Source: Streptococcus pneumoniae (GTDB taxonomy: Bacteria; Bacillota; Bacilli; Lactobacillales; Streptococcaceae). Taken from it: a stretch of 64,000 bases of DNA. Below the pieces are notes generated by a model, which worked only from the letters and a program-made list of their open reading frames with translations, searched no databases and had not been told where the DNA came from. A program made the translations under genes and the position numbers. Where the stretch lies: the NCBI RefSeq assembly GCF_001096185.1, contig NZ_CRPU01000003.1, forward strand, positions 62,001 through 126,000, given 5' to 3'. Positions 28,643 through 37,332 of the stretch are shown one piece after another; positions within the stretch are counted from its first letter, which is position 1; each line of letters starts with the position of its first letter.

Positions 28643-29551
28643 ATGAAAACAGTACTCGACATTCATGGATTGTCCAAAAACTTCGACAAACAAGCTATCC
28701 TTCAGGATCTTCATCTAACGATAAGAGAGGGAGATATTTATGGACTTATAGGGAAGAACGGAGCTGGGAAGACCACTTTGATAAAAATCATTACGCAATT
28801 ACTCTTTGCGGATAAAGGAACAGTTTCCCTCTTTTCTAGTCAATCGGAAAATGAGTGGACCAAGGCTCTATCTCGAGTAGGTTCAGTGATTGAATCACCT
28901 GTAGCTCATAATCACTTAACAGCCTATCAAAATCTGAAATATTACTGTATGATTCGTCATATTCCAAATGCTGATCAAGTCATTCGAGAAACGCTGGACT
29001 ATGTAGGTTTGGCAGATACAGGTAAAAAATTCTTTCGTGATTTCTCTCTTGGAATGAAACAAAGACTTGGTATCGCCATTGCCCTTCTATCTAAACCAGA
29101 CTTCCTGATTTTAGATGAACCTATCAACGGTCTCGATCCAATCGGTATCAAAGAATTTCGACTCATGATTCAACGGCTCAATCAAGAGAAAGGGATCACC
29201 ATTCTCATCTCTAGCCATATCTTGTCAGAACTCTATCTCCTAGCCAATCGTTTTGGTATTTTAGATCAAGGCAAGATTATCCGTGAAATCAGCAAAGCTG
29301 AATTTGAAACACTAAGTGAGGATTACATTGTTCTTAAGACAGCTGATCAAGAGAGAGCTTGTCAAGTATTGAAAGAACAAATCCAGCTCCAGTTCAAGGT
29401 TGTCAATCCAGAAAATGAAATCCACATCTTTGGTCAGGAACAAGATGTCAAACAGATTCTCAAGGAATTAACCTTGGCAGATGTTGACATTGATGAGATT
29501 TACTATGCCCGTCAAAACCTAGAAGAATACTTCACTCAATTGGTCCAATAG
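28643..29551 (+). CDS. ABC transporter ATPase, BcrA/lantibiotic-protection type
   Basis: 302 residues from the ATG at 28643 (AAGGAG site); the frame is open 18 codons upstream but overlaps the promoter. Walker A GKNGAGKTTLIK, signature FSLGMKQRLGIAIA, Walker B FLILDEPINGLD, H-loop SSHILSEL. The length and C-terminal extension of about 80 residues resemble BcrA/NukF-type ATPases that expel bacitracin or lantibiotics. Followed after 10 nt by its permease gene. Confidence 0.9.
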   Translation: MKTVLDIHGLSKNFDKQAILQDLHLTIREGDIYGLIGKNGAGKTTLIKIITQLLFADKGTVSLFSSQSENEWTKALSRVGSVIESPVAHNHLTAYQNLKYYCMIRHIPNADQVIRETLDYVGLADTGKKFFRDFSLGMKQRLGIAIALLSKPDFLILDEPINGLDPIGIKEFRLMIQRLNQEKGITILISSHILSELYLLANRFGILDQGKIIREISKAEFETLSEDYIVLKTADQERACQVLKEQIQLQFKVVNPENEIHIFGQEQDVKQILKELTLADVDIDEIYYARQNLEEYFTQLVQ

Positions 29552-29561
29552 GAGGAAAATC

Positions 29562-30314
29562 ATGATACATACCATTCAAGCAGACTTTTACCGTCTTTTC
29601 CGTTCCAAAGGATTCTGGATTACAGAATTCATTCTCTTTGTACTCATGTTAATGGGGGCTGTTTTTGGGGCTACTGGCCATCTAATGGCAATCCAGACAG
29701 AAGAGCCAGACATTCCAACCCATGGTTGGGACGGTGTACAAGCCCTGATCAACGCATCTAGTCAAGGTTCAAACCTCGTTTTTCTCTGCATCGTCCTAGC
29801 CTGCCTCGTTCTTGGAGTTGATTTAATCGGCAAACTCTATAAAAATAATTTAACAGTGGGTGTTTCTCGTACCGAGTTTTTCCTTGCCAAAGCCTTTGTA
29901 TTGACTTGTATTGCACTTTTGCAAGTCATCATCAGCCTTGTGATTGCCTTTATTCCAGCAACTATCTTAAATGGATTGGGAACGATGCCTGATGGCTTTA
30001 TCGGCAATCTACTGATAACCATTTCCCTTCAATTCCTTTGCCTCCTTGCTTGGCTTTCCATTGTTTCCTTTATTCTCTATGTGAGTCATTCTTATCTTGC
30101 AGTATTTATTGGTTATTTGGTCAGCTCTATCTTACTTTCTATGCCAATGCTCATCTTCCCAAGTATCAAAATTTTGCCATATTTATCATTACAGTTTGCT
30201 TATGCTATGACTGCTAATAGTGAGTCAATTCTCTACACACTTATAGTTAGCCTAGCCGTTATTGTAATCTTTAATATAAGTGGACTGACAGTTTTCAAAA
30301 AGAAAAGTCTATAA
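29562..30314 (+). CDS. ABC-2 type permease, partner of the BcrA-like ATPase
   Basis: 250 residues with six predicted membrane spans and an N-terminal amphipathic start (MIHTIQADFYRLFRSKGFW) typical of lantibiotic-immunity permeases (BcrB, NukE/G). The segment LYKNNLTVGVSRTEFFLAK is the usual cytosolic coupling region of ABC-2 proteins. AGGAGG precedes the ATG. With the ATPase it probably extrudes a membrane-active peptide; the actual substrate is unknown. Only one permease is present, so it may homodimerise. Confidence 0.85.
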   Translation: MIHTIQADFYRLFRSKGFWITEFILFVLMLMGAVFGATGHLMAIQTEEPDIPTHGWDGVQALINASSQGSNLVFLCIVLACLVLGVDLIGKLYKNNLTVGVSRTEFFLAKAFVLTCIALLQVIISLVIAFIPATILNGLGTMPDGFIGNLLITISLQFLCLLAWLSIVSFILYVSHSYLAVFIGYLVSSILLSMPMLIFPSIKILPYLSLQFAYAMTANSESILYTLIVSLAVIVIFNISGLTVFKKKSL

Positions 30315-30320
30315 CAAATG

Positions 30321-30352
30321 ACCTCCTCTAGCCTACAGAGGAGGTTTCTTTT
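30321..30352 (+). terminator. Terminator of the ABC operon
   Basis: Perfect 9-bp stem ACCTCCTCT / AGAGGAGGT with TTCTTTT after it. It separates the ABC genes from the convergent kinase gene, whose stop is 3 bp away. Confidence 0.88.
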
Positions 30353-30354
30353 CG

Positions 30355-31233
30355 TTAAAAGTAAATAAAAACCGACAACCACTGCCCATCTGTGCTTAGT
30401 TTCATCTCTGCACCGAGAAGATGGCATAATTCCTCAGTGATATAAAGGCCTAAACCAGAGGATTCTTCCGTGTCTGATAGATTTTCAGAATAAAAACGGT
30501 TGCTGAGATTTTCTATTTTTTTGATGGGTTGTTTGACAAGATTTGCAAGTTCTAGGACAAGCTGTTCTTTTTCCTTTCTAAAAGATAGCCGCGCTTCTTC
30601 CTTGCCATGCTTGAGGACATTTCCGAGCAGATTTTGTAAAATTCGATCCAGCAAGTCTTCATCAGTCCTCATTTTCAGACCAGCTTCAACCTTAAAATCA
30701 AGCGTGATATTTGCCGCCTGAAAAACATCATAATAAGCTAGAGTCTTTTTGGTGATAAAAGTTGAAAAATCCACTTCTTCCAGTTTCGGTTTGACAGCTC
30801 CTTCCATCAAACGACGATATTCTAGGAGAGCCTCCAAACGTTTGGAAACTAAATCAAGATGCTGGGCTATTTTTTGTAGGGTTTCTGCTTTGTTTTCAGG
30901 AGACTTTATCAATTGTTGAGTGTAGCCTGAAGCGATGGTCAAAGGTGTCCGAATATCATGAGCGATATTGCTGATGGCCATATCCAGAGTCTGCTTTTCC
31001 CTTTTCATAACCAATCGAGATTGTTCCACTTCCTGAAATAGATTCTCAATCTGCTGGTAGAGATGTAAAAAATGTTTGGAAAAAATGCTGACTCCGACTC
31101 TTTTCATACTACCTGTGAGAATCTTGTCTTCAATCTGTTGACTCAGGCTTTCAAGTGCTAGATGGTAGCGAATCAATGAAATCAATAAAATGATTAGGAG
31201 TACCAGTAGGACAAAGATTATCATGTAGGTCAT
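30355..31233 (-). CDS. Sensor histidine kinase with a single N-terminal membrane anchor
   Basis: 292 residues. Only one hydrophobic segment (residues 4-20) and no extracytoplasmic loop. H-box with His92 in SNIAHDIRTPLTIASGY, N-box LLGNVLKHGKEE, G-box SSGLGLYITEELC. It lacks its own outside sensor domain, so it probably senses through a partner, plausibly the facing ABC transporter, as in Bce-type modules. The first codons overlap the regulator gene stop (ATGA), so they are cotranslated. Confidence 0.9.
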   Translation of the reverse strand: MTYMIIFVLLVLLIILLISLIRYHLALESLSQQIEDKILTGSMKRVGVSIFSKHFLHLYQQIENLFQEVEQSRLVMKREKQTLDMAISNIAHDIRTPLTIASGYTQQLIKSPENKAETLQKIAQHLDLVSKRLEALLEYRRLMEGAVKPKLEEVDFSTFITKKTLAYYDVFQAANITLDFKVEAGLKMRTDEDLLDRILQNLLGNVLKHGKEEARLSFRKEKEQLVLELANLVKQPIKKIENLSNRFYSENLSDTEESSGLGLYITEELCHLLGAEMKLSTDGQWLSVFIYF

Positions 31234-31931
31234 TGCTTATCTCCTTTTAATCTTACCCCAACTCCCCAAATGGTTTCAATATATTCCTGATTTGGGTCAA
31301 GATGGTTTAATTTTTTTCGAAGATTACTCAAATGCGTATTGAGGGTATTATCTCCAGGTAGATAGCTCTCCTCCCAGACCAATTCATAAAGTTCTTCTTT
31401 TGTAAAAATTTTCTTAGGGTGTTTAAGGAGAGTTTGGAGAATCAAGCATTCTTTCTTGGCAAGGCGAATCGTTTCCTGGCTATTTTTGATTTCAAAACTT
31501 TCTGCATCAAACTGGATATTTTTCAAGTTTTGTGGCAGATTTTCAGTTTTTTCTATTTCCATAGGCTGTTTTTCTGCACTTTGGCGTAATTGAACAGTAA
31601 CTCTGGCAAAGACTTCGTCCAAATCAAAAGGTTTGACTATGTAATCATTGGCACCGTCTAAGAGGTATTGACTGATTAACTTCTTATCGCTCAAAGCCGT
31701 TAGCATAATGACTGGAGTTTGACTTTGTTCCCTGATGGCTTTTAAAACCTGATCCCCATTTTTCCCAGGAAGCATGATATCGAGCAAAACGAGGTCAATC
31801 CCACCTTGGTCAAAACGCATGATTCCTTCTGTACCAGAAAAGGCTTGAATCACCTCATGCTCCTCAGTAAGAAGTGTTCTCAAAATTTCCTGAATGTCAC
31901 TATTATCTTCAATAACCAATATCCTAGCCAT
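31230..31931 (-). CDS. OmpR-family response regulator
   Basis: 233 residues from the ATG at 31931 (AAAGG site). The TTG three codons upstream is less likely. Receiver domain with acidic pair E8/D9, phosphoacceptor D51 (LVLLDIMLPGKNGD), T78 and K100; winged-helix DNA-binding domain from about residue 135 (EELYELVWEESYLPGDNTLNTH). An extended -10 (TGCTATAAT) sits about 25 bp upstream. Forms an operon with the kinase and faces the BcrAB-like operon, its probable target. Confidence 0.92.
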   Translation of the reverse strand: MARILVIEDNSDIQEILRTLLTEEHEVIQAFSGTEGIMRFDQGGIDLVLLDIMLPGKNGDQVLKAIREQSQTPVIMLTALSDKKLISQYLLDGANDYIVKPFDLDEVFARVTVQLRQSAEKQPMEIEKTENLPQNLKNIQFDAESFEIKNSQETIRLAKKECLILQTLLKHPKKIFTKEELYELVWEESYLPGDNTLNTHLSNLRKKLNHLDPNQEYIETIWGVGVRLKGDKQ

Positions 31932-31985
31932 AAATACCAACCTTTCTGCAACTATTATAGCATGTTTTATTGATAAAGCTTAAAC

Positions 31986-32018
31986 AGAAAAGCTCCTCGC
32001 ATCAAAGCGCGAGAAAGC
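31986..32018 (-). terminator. Probable terminator of the polyamine operon
   Basis: Bulged stem GCTTTCTCGC / GCGAGGAGC with a CTTTTCTG tail on the minus strand, about 100 nt after aguB. Smaller CTAG-containing hairpins lie between (32050-32110). Confidence 0.55.
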
Positions 32019-32121
32019 CTTAGAGGATTAAAATATAAAATCCACTTGCTAGATGACCTAGTATCTTATAGTTGCTAGTAAGAAGTTAGTCTAGCAGAAT
32101 GAATCTCTCATTTCTCCCCTA

Positions 32122-32997
32122 CTAGTCCGTAATGCGTTGATACATTTCGGGTCTTCTATCTCGAAACAGTCCCCAGTTTAAGCGTTCGCTTGCTCCCTTA
32201 TCTAGGTCATAAGTAGCTAAAAGAACAGCTTCTTCTTGTCTTTCAGCTCGTTCTAGAATAGCTCCTGTTTCATCTGTCATAAAGGAGGAACCGTAGAAGT
32301 CAAGACTGGAACTCTGTCCGCCATTTTCCTCACTTGGAGTGACTTCTTCAAAGCCATAGCGATTTGCTGCGATGACTGGAACAATATTTGCTGCTGCATG
32401 ACCTTGCATAGTACGTTGCCAATGACCACAACTATCCGTATCCAAAATTGGCTCTGAACCGATAGCTGTTGGATAAAAGAGCAATTCAGCACCATTTAAC
32501 GCAAGACAGCGCGCTGTTTCAGGGAACCATTGATCCCAACAGATGCCAATCCCAATCTTAGCATAACGAGTGTCCCAGACCTTGAAACCTGTGTTGCCAG
32601 GTGTGAAATAAAATTTTTCTTGATAATAATGGTCGTCTGGTATGTGGGTCTTTCGATAAACGCCCAGCACTTCACCATCTGCATCAATAACTGCAATAGA
32701 ATTATACAAGACATTGCCATCTTTTTCATAGAAACTGATTGGTAAAACGACCTTTAGCTCCTTTGCAATGGTTTTAAAATGCTGAATAGCTGTATTTTCT
32801 GTCACCGACTGGGCATGCTGGTAATAGTCATACTGACGTTCCTGACAGAAATAAGGGCGTTCAAACAACTCAGGCAAGAGAATGATTTGTGCGCCTTGCT
32901 CTGCAGCCTGACGTACTAAACGCTCTGCTGTTTGAATATTTGTTGCCACATCCTTAGCGCATTGCATCTGAATGGCTGCAACTCTTACATTTCTCAT
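32122..32997 (-). CDS. aguB: N-carbamoylputrescine amidase
   Basis: 291 residues, nitrilase superfamily with the Glu-Lys-Cys triad: Glu in LLPELFERPYF, Lys in YRKTHIPDD, Cys in GIGICWDQWFPE. Hydrolyses N-carbamoylputrescine to putrescine, CO2 and ammonia. Last gene of the polyamine operon, 9 nt after aguA, with AGGAG before its ATG. Confidence 0.95.
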   Translation of the reverse strand: MRNVRVAAIQMQCAKDVATNIQTAERLVRQAAEQGAQIILLPELFERPYFCQERQYDYYQHAQSVTENTAIQHFKTIAKELKVVLPISFYEKDGNVLYNSIAVIDADGEVLGVYRKTHIPDDHYYQEKFYFTPGNTGFKVWDTRYAKIGIGICWDQWFPETARCLALNGAELLFYPTAIGSEPILDTDSCGHWQRTMQGHAAANIVPVIAANRYGFEEVTPSEENGGQSSSLDFYGSSFMTDETGAILERAERQEEAVLLATYDLDKGASERLNWGLFRDRRPEMYQRITD

Positions 32998-33006
32998 CTT
33001 TTTCTC

Positions 33007-34092
33007 CTATTCTGGGATTTGTTGGGTAATACAGTGGATATTGCCACCACCTAAGAGAATATCTCTGGCTGGTATTCCGACAACTTTACGGTCTGGAAAA
33101 CACTTGCTGAGGAAATCTAGAGCAACTTGGTCATTAACATCTTGAAACTGGGGAACAAGGACAGCCTTGTTGGCGATATAGAAATTGACATATGAGGCCG
33201 CCAGACGTTCGCCCTCATAACGTTCTTCTTCACCTTCTTCATAGATGTAGCCTGGCAAATCCTCTTCTGTCACAACTTGACGAACTGCAGGGATAGGCAA
33301 TTTATGAATGGTGAAGTGACGACCTTTTGCATCTGTTTCCTTTTCTAAAAGCGCTAAATCAGCTGATGACATGGCATACTGAGGATCGTTTTGATCGTCT
33401 GTCCAAGCCAAAACAAGCTCTGCAGGACTAACAAAGGCTGCAACATTGTCAACGTGTTCATTGGTTTCATCCTGATAAATACCATAAGGAAGCCAGATAA
33501 CTTTTTCAGCTCCAAGGCTCTCTAATAAGGTATTTTCGATTTCTTCCTTACTAAGATGAGGATTGCGACCAGAACTAAGCAAGCAACTTTCAGTCACAAG
33601 AATGGTTCCTTGGCCATCGCTATGTATCGCTCCGCCTTCTAGTACAAAAGGTTTGGCATCGTAAACAGGCATTTCCAAGGCCTCAGCAAAACGACGGGCT
33701 ACTTGGTCATCATCTTCATAGTCTTGGTAGAGACCATCAACAGCACCACCCCAGGCATTAAAAGACCAGTCTACTGCCAACTTTTCTCTTTTATCATTTA
33801 TGAGAATGGTCGGACCTGTATCACGCGCCCAGGCATCATTGCTGGGAATGTCTAAATAAACAACCTTGTCTCCAAGATAAGATTGGGCTTCAGATAGATA
33901 GTCCTGCTCCACTAAAAGATAAATTCTTTCCCCTTGAGCAATAGTTTTGATAATCTGGCTAAAAGCCTTTTTAGCTGCCCTACCTTGAAAGGGCCATGAA
34001 CCTGGTCGAGTCGGCCATATCATGAGGGTACCATGATGAGGTTCGTACTCTGCTGGCATACGATAGCCTAATTTTTTGGGACTGTCCATCAT
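33007..34092 (-). CDS. aguA: Agmatine deiminase
   Basis: 361 residues, peptidyl-arginine-deiminase fold. The catalytic cysteine lies in the C-terminal [13 protein letters not shown]; other family motifs are [13 protein letters not shown] and [14 protein letters not shown]. Converts agmatine to N-carbamoylputrescine. The ATG overlaps the nspC stop by 4 nt. Presence with aguB but no carbamoyltransferase points to biosynthesis of putrescine rather than the energy-yielding agmatine pathway. Confidence 0.96.
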   Translation of the reverse strand: MMDSPKKLGYRMPAEYEPHHGTLMIWPTRPGSWPFQGRAAKKAFSQIIKTIAQGERIYLLVEQDYLSEAQSYLGDKVVYLDIPSNDAWARDTGPTILINDKREKLAVDWSFNAWGGAVDGLYQDYEDDDQVARRFAEALEMPVYDAKPFVLEGGAIHSDGQGTILVTESCLLSSGRNPHLSKEEIENTLLESLGAEKVIWLPYGIYQDETNEHVDNVAAFVSPAELVLAWTDDQNDPQYAMSSADLALLEKETDAKGRHFTIHKLPIPAVRQVVTEEDLPGYIYEEGEEERYEGERLAASYVNFYIANKAVLVPQFQDVNDQVALDFLSKCFPDRKVVGIPARDILLGGGNIHCITQQIPE

Positions 34093-35216
34093 GATAATCT
34101 CCCTTTAAAATCTTGATATCCGAAAGCTTTGACTAAGCTGCAGTCTCCCTGTTCGTCCATAATATAGAGACTTGGCAATCCAATACCATTAAAGGTATTA
34201 TTTTTAACAAATGAGTAAATGGCCATGTCTTCAAAATAAAGTCTGTCTCCGATTTGGACTGGATTTTCAAAGCTATAATCACCAATCACATCGCCCGTAA
34301 GGCAGGTATTAGAAGAAAGTCTGTAGGTATGGGCTTTTTCTTGTGCTTCATAGCCAACTCTCAATGGTGGTCGATAAGGCATTTCAAGTACATCCGGCAT
34401 ATGACAGGTCGCTGAAGCATCCAAGACCAGCGTTTCAATCCCATTTTCGACAATATCCAATACCTCAGTTGCTAGATAACCCGCATTAAGCGCAATGGCT
34501 TCACCAGGCTCGATATAGATTTCAAGATTGTAAGTTTTTCGGATACGCTTGATTTCTGAAATCAGCAAATCCACATCGTAACCTTCTCTTGTGATGTGAT
34601 GACCACCACCCATATTGAGCCATTTGACCTCATGTAAATAGGGGCCAAACTGCGCTTCTACTGCTTTCAAAGTTGTCTGTAAATCATCTGCCCCCTGCTC
34701 GCAAAGGGTATGAAAATGAAGTCCATCCACCAAATCTAGTAAATCACTCGGAATCCTGTCTAGAGTGACTCCAAAACGGGAGCCAGGTGCACAAGGATCA
34801 TAGAGCGCATGGTCACCCTGTGTTGAACACTGAGGATTGAGGCGCAAACCAACACTGACACCAGCCTCACGACAACGCGAACCATGCTTACGCAACTGTC
34901 TCTCAGAGTTAAAGACGATATGGTCCGTTATCTCCAGCAATTCCTCCAAGTCCGCATCTTTGAAAGCTGGCGCAAATACATGGACTTCCCCCGGGAACTC
35001 TTCTCTAGCGAGCTTAGCTTCATATAGACCACTTGCAGTTGTGCCAGATAGATACTGGCTAATCAAGGGATAGGTTTTGTAAAAGGAATAAGCCTTCTGG
35101 GCAAGCAAGACCTTGCAGCCGGCCTCTTCTTGAACATATTGTAAGATACGGCAATTGGCTTCTAACTTGGCCAAATCAATGACATAGGCTGGTGTTGGTA
35201 CTTGTTCTAGCTTCAT
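34089..35216 (-). CDS. nspC: Carboxynorspermidine/carboxyspermidine decarboxylase
   Basis: 375 residues, fold-III PLP enzyme of the alanine-racemase type. The PLP lysine is in [23 protein letters not shown] and WLNMGGGHH bind cofactor phosphate; [13 protein letters not shown] holds the second-subunit cysteine. Decarboxylates carboxyspermidine to spermidine. It overlaps both neighbours, so translation is tightly coupled. Confidence 0.94.
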   Translation of the reverse strand: MKLEQVPTPAYVIDLAKLEANCRILQYVQEEAGCKVLLAQKAYSFYKTYPLISQYLSGTTASGLYEAKLAREEFPGEVHVFAPAFKDADLEELLEITDHIVFNSERQLRKHGSRCREAGVSVGLRLNPQCSTQGDHALYDPCAPGSRFGVTLDRIPSDLLDLVDGLHFHTLCEQGADDLQTTLKAVEAQFGPYLHEVKWLNMGGGHHITREGYDVDLLISEIKRIRKTYNLEIYIEPGEAIALNAGYLATEVLDIVENGIETLVLDASATCHMPDVLEMPYRPPLRVGYEAQEKAHTYRLSSNTCLTGDVIGDYSFENPVQIGDRLYFEDMAIYSFVKNNTFNGIGLPSLYIMDEQGDCSLVKAFGYQDFKGRLS

Positions 35217-36475
35217 TAGTCCACCATTTGTGGATTTTCAACCACAACCCAAGGCAAACCATACTCATTCAAAGCTTCCATGAATGGATCTGGATCCAAT
35301 TCTTCAAGGTTGTAAACTCCAGCTTGTTTCCAAGTACCGTTCATAACCAATTTTGTCCCAATCATGGCTGGAACGCCTGTCGTGTAAGAAATTGCTTGTG
35401 AACCAACTTCTGCGTAACATTCCTGATGGTCGCAGACATTGTAGATGTAGATGGTCTTTTCAACGCCATCTTTGACACCTGTAAAGATACATCCGATATT
35501 GGTTTTACCTACAGTACGTGGGCCAAGGCTTGCTGGATCTGGAAGCAAGGCTTTCAAAAATTGAATTGGAACGATGTCTTGTCCATTGAAGTTAATGGTA
35601 TCCGTGCGAAGGAGACCAACATTTTCAAGACATTTCATGTGAGTTAGATAAGATTGACCAAAAGTCATAAAGAAACGAATCCGTTTGACACCTGGAATAT
35701 TTTTCGCCAATGATTCGATTTCTTCGTGGTGAAGGAGATACATGTCTTTTTGTCCAACTTGAGGGAAATCGTACTCGCGCTTGATAGACATGGCTTCAAC
35801 TTCGACCCATTTTCCATCTTCCCAATAAGAACCCGGTGCTGAAACCTCGCGTAGATTGATTTCTGGGTTGAAGTTTGTCGCAAATGGATAACCGTGGTCA
35901 CCACCATTACAGTCTAAAATGTCGATATAGTGGATTTCATCAAAATAGTGTTTGAGAGCATAGGCAGAAAAGACACTAGTCACACCTGGGTCAAAACCAG
36001 AACCAAGAAGAGCAGTCAAGCCAGCTTCTTTGAATTTCTCCTGATAAGCCCATTGCCATGAATAATCAAAGTAGGCTGTAAATCCAAGTTCCTTACAACG
36101 TTTCTCATAGATAGCACGCCACTCAGGGTCTTCTGTGTCTTCTGCTTCGTAGTTGGCTGTATCGATATAGTGAACACCTGTTGCCAAACAAGCATCCATA
36201 ATGGTTAAATCTTGATATGGTAAAGCTACGTTCAAAACAGCTTCTGGCTTGTAGCTCTCGATCAGGGCAATCACTTCTTCAACCTTGTCAGCATCAAGAG
36301 CAGCTGTCTCAATCTTTGTACTTGTTTTGCCTTCCAGTTTAGCTTTCAAGTCATCACATTTTGACTTGGTACGGCTAGCAATCATAATCTCTGTAAAGGT
36401 TTCGCTATCCTGACAAATCTTTGAAATAGCAACTTGGGCAACGCCCCCACATCCAATAACTAATAAACGACTCAT
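35216..36475 (-). CDS. lys1: Carboxynorspermidine/carboxyspermidine dehydrogenase (saccharopine-dehydrogenase family)
   Basis: 419 residues. N-terminal Rossmann motif LLVIGCGGVAQVAISKI; saccharopine-dehydrogenase-like C-domain. Often annotated as saccharopine dehydrogenase (Lys1), but next to nspC it is almost certainly the NADPH-dependent enzyme that condenses aspartate semialdehyde with a diamine to give the carboxy-polyamine. The start overlaps the speE stop by 4 nt and the stop shares a base with nspC. Confidence 0.92.
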   Translation of the reverse strand: MSRLLVIGCGGVAQVAISKICQDSETFTEIMIASRTKSKCDDLKAKLEGKTSTKIETAALDADKVEEVIALIESYKPEAVLNVALPYQDLTIMDACLATGVHYIDTANYEAEDTEDPEWRAIYEKRCKELGFTAYFDYSWQWAYQEKFKEAGLTALLGSGFDPGVTSVFSAYALKHYFDEIHYIDILDCNGGDHGYPFATNFNPEINLREVSAPGSYWEDGKWVEVEAMSIKREYDFPQVGQKDMYLLHHEEIESLAKNIPGVKRIRFFMTFGQSYLTHMKCLENVGLLRTDTINFNGQDIVPIQFLKALLPDPASLGPRTVGKTNIGCIFTGVKDGVEKTIYIYNVCDHQECYAEVGSQAISYTTGVPAMIGTKLVMNGTWKQAGVYNLEELDPDPFMEALNEYGLPWVVVENPQMVD

Positions 36476-37332
36476 TTTTTTCCTTCCTCTTCTTCTAAAA
36501 TGTCCTCAACATACTTGGGCAACATAAAGGCCCCTACGTGTAAGTTTGCAGTGTAGTATTCTGTGAAAAGCTGGCGTTTTTTCCATCCTTCCTTGTCAAA
36601 ATCTTTGACAGGGTGGTATTTTTTCGATGCAAATCCAAATAACCAATAGCCAGCTGGACTGGTTGGGATATGGGCCTGATAGACCCGACTGATTGGAAAG
36701 GCTTGATTGACCTTGCGATGCATGCTTCGGCAAGCAGATTCATCCTCGTCAAAGAAGGGACTCCCATGCTGGTAGATCATGATACCATCTTCCTTTAGAG
36801 CTCGATAACTATTGCCGTAAAATTCCTTGGTAAAGAGCCCTTCCGTATGTCCAAATGGATCTGTCGCATCGTTAATGATAATGTCGTAATCATCTTCACA
36901 GTTTCTCAAAAATCTCAGTCCATTTTGGTAGTAAATGGTGACACGAGGATCATCAAGACCTGCAGCAAAATCTGGAAAATACTCACGACAGACCTCAACC
37001 AACATCTCATCCGGTTCTACAATATCGATTTGTTCTAACTCAGGATAGAGGGTTAAAACTTGAGCGACACCACCGTCACCCCCCCCTATTACCAAGACTT
37101 TCTTGGGATTTGGGTGCACAGCCATGGGAACATGAACGGTCATTTCATTGTAGACAAAATCATCTGCATCTGAGAACAAGACGTGCCCATTTAAAATCAA
37201 AATCTTTCCAAAAGCTGGTGTATCCAAGACTTCGATATCCTGCCATTCACTTTTACCAGCGTAGAGTTGCTTGGCTGTTCTCAGGGACAATTTCACATCT
37301 GGAGTATGAACTTCAGAAAACCATAAATCCAT
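36472..37332 (-). CDS. speE: Spermidine synthase
   Basis: 286 residues, class I methyltransferase-like fold. VLVIGGGDGGVAQVLTLYP and the substrate-binding INDATDPFGHTEGLF are the aminopropyltransferase motifs. Transfers aminopropyl from decarboxylated SAM to putrescine. No SAM decarboxylase (speD) is in the operon, so its co-substrate source is unclear. It begins directly after the speA stop. Confidence 0.93.
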   Translation of the reverse strand: MDLWFSEVHTPDVKLSLRTAKQLYAGKSEWQDIEVLDTPAFGKILILNGHVLFSDADDFVYNEMTVHVPMAVHPNPKKVLVIGGGDGGVAQVLTLYPELEQIDIVEPDEMLVEVCREYFPDFAAGLDDPRVTIYYQNGLRFLRNCEDDYDIIINDATDPFGHTEGLFTKEFYGNSYRALKEDGIMIYQHGSPFFDEDESACRSMHRKVNQAFPISRVYQAHIPTSPAGYWLFGFASKKYHPVKDFDKEGWKKRQLFTEYYTANLHVGAFMLPKYVEDILEEEEGKK

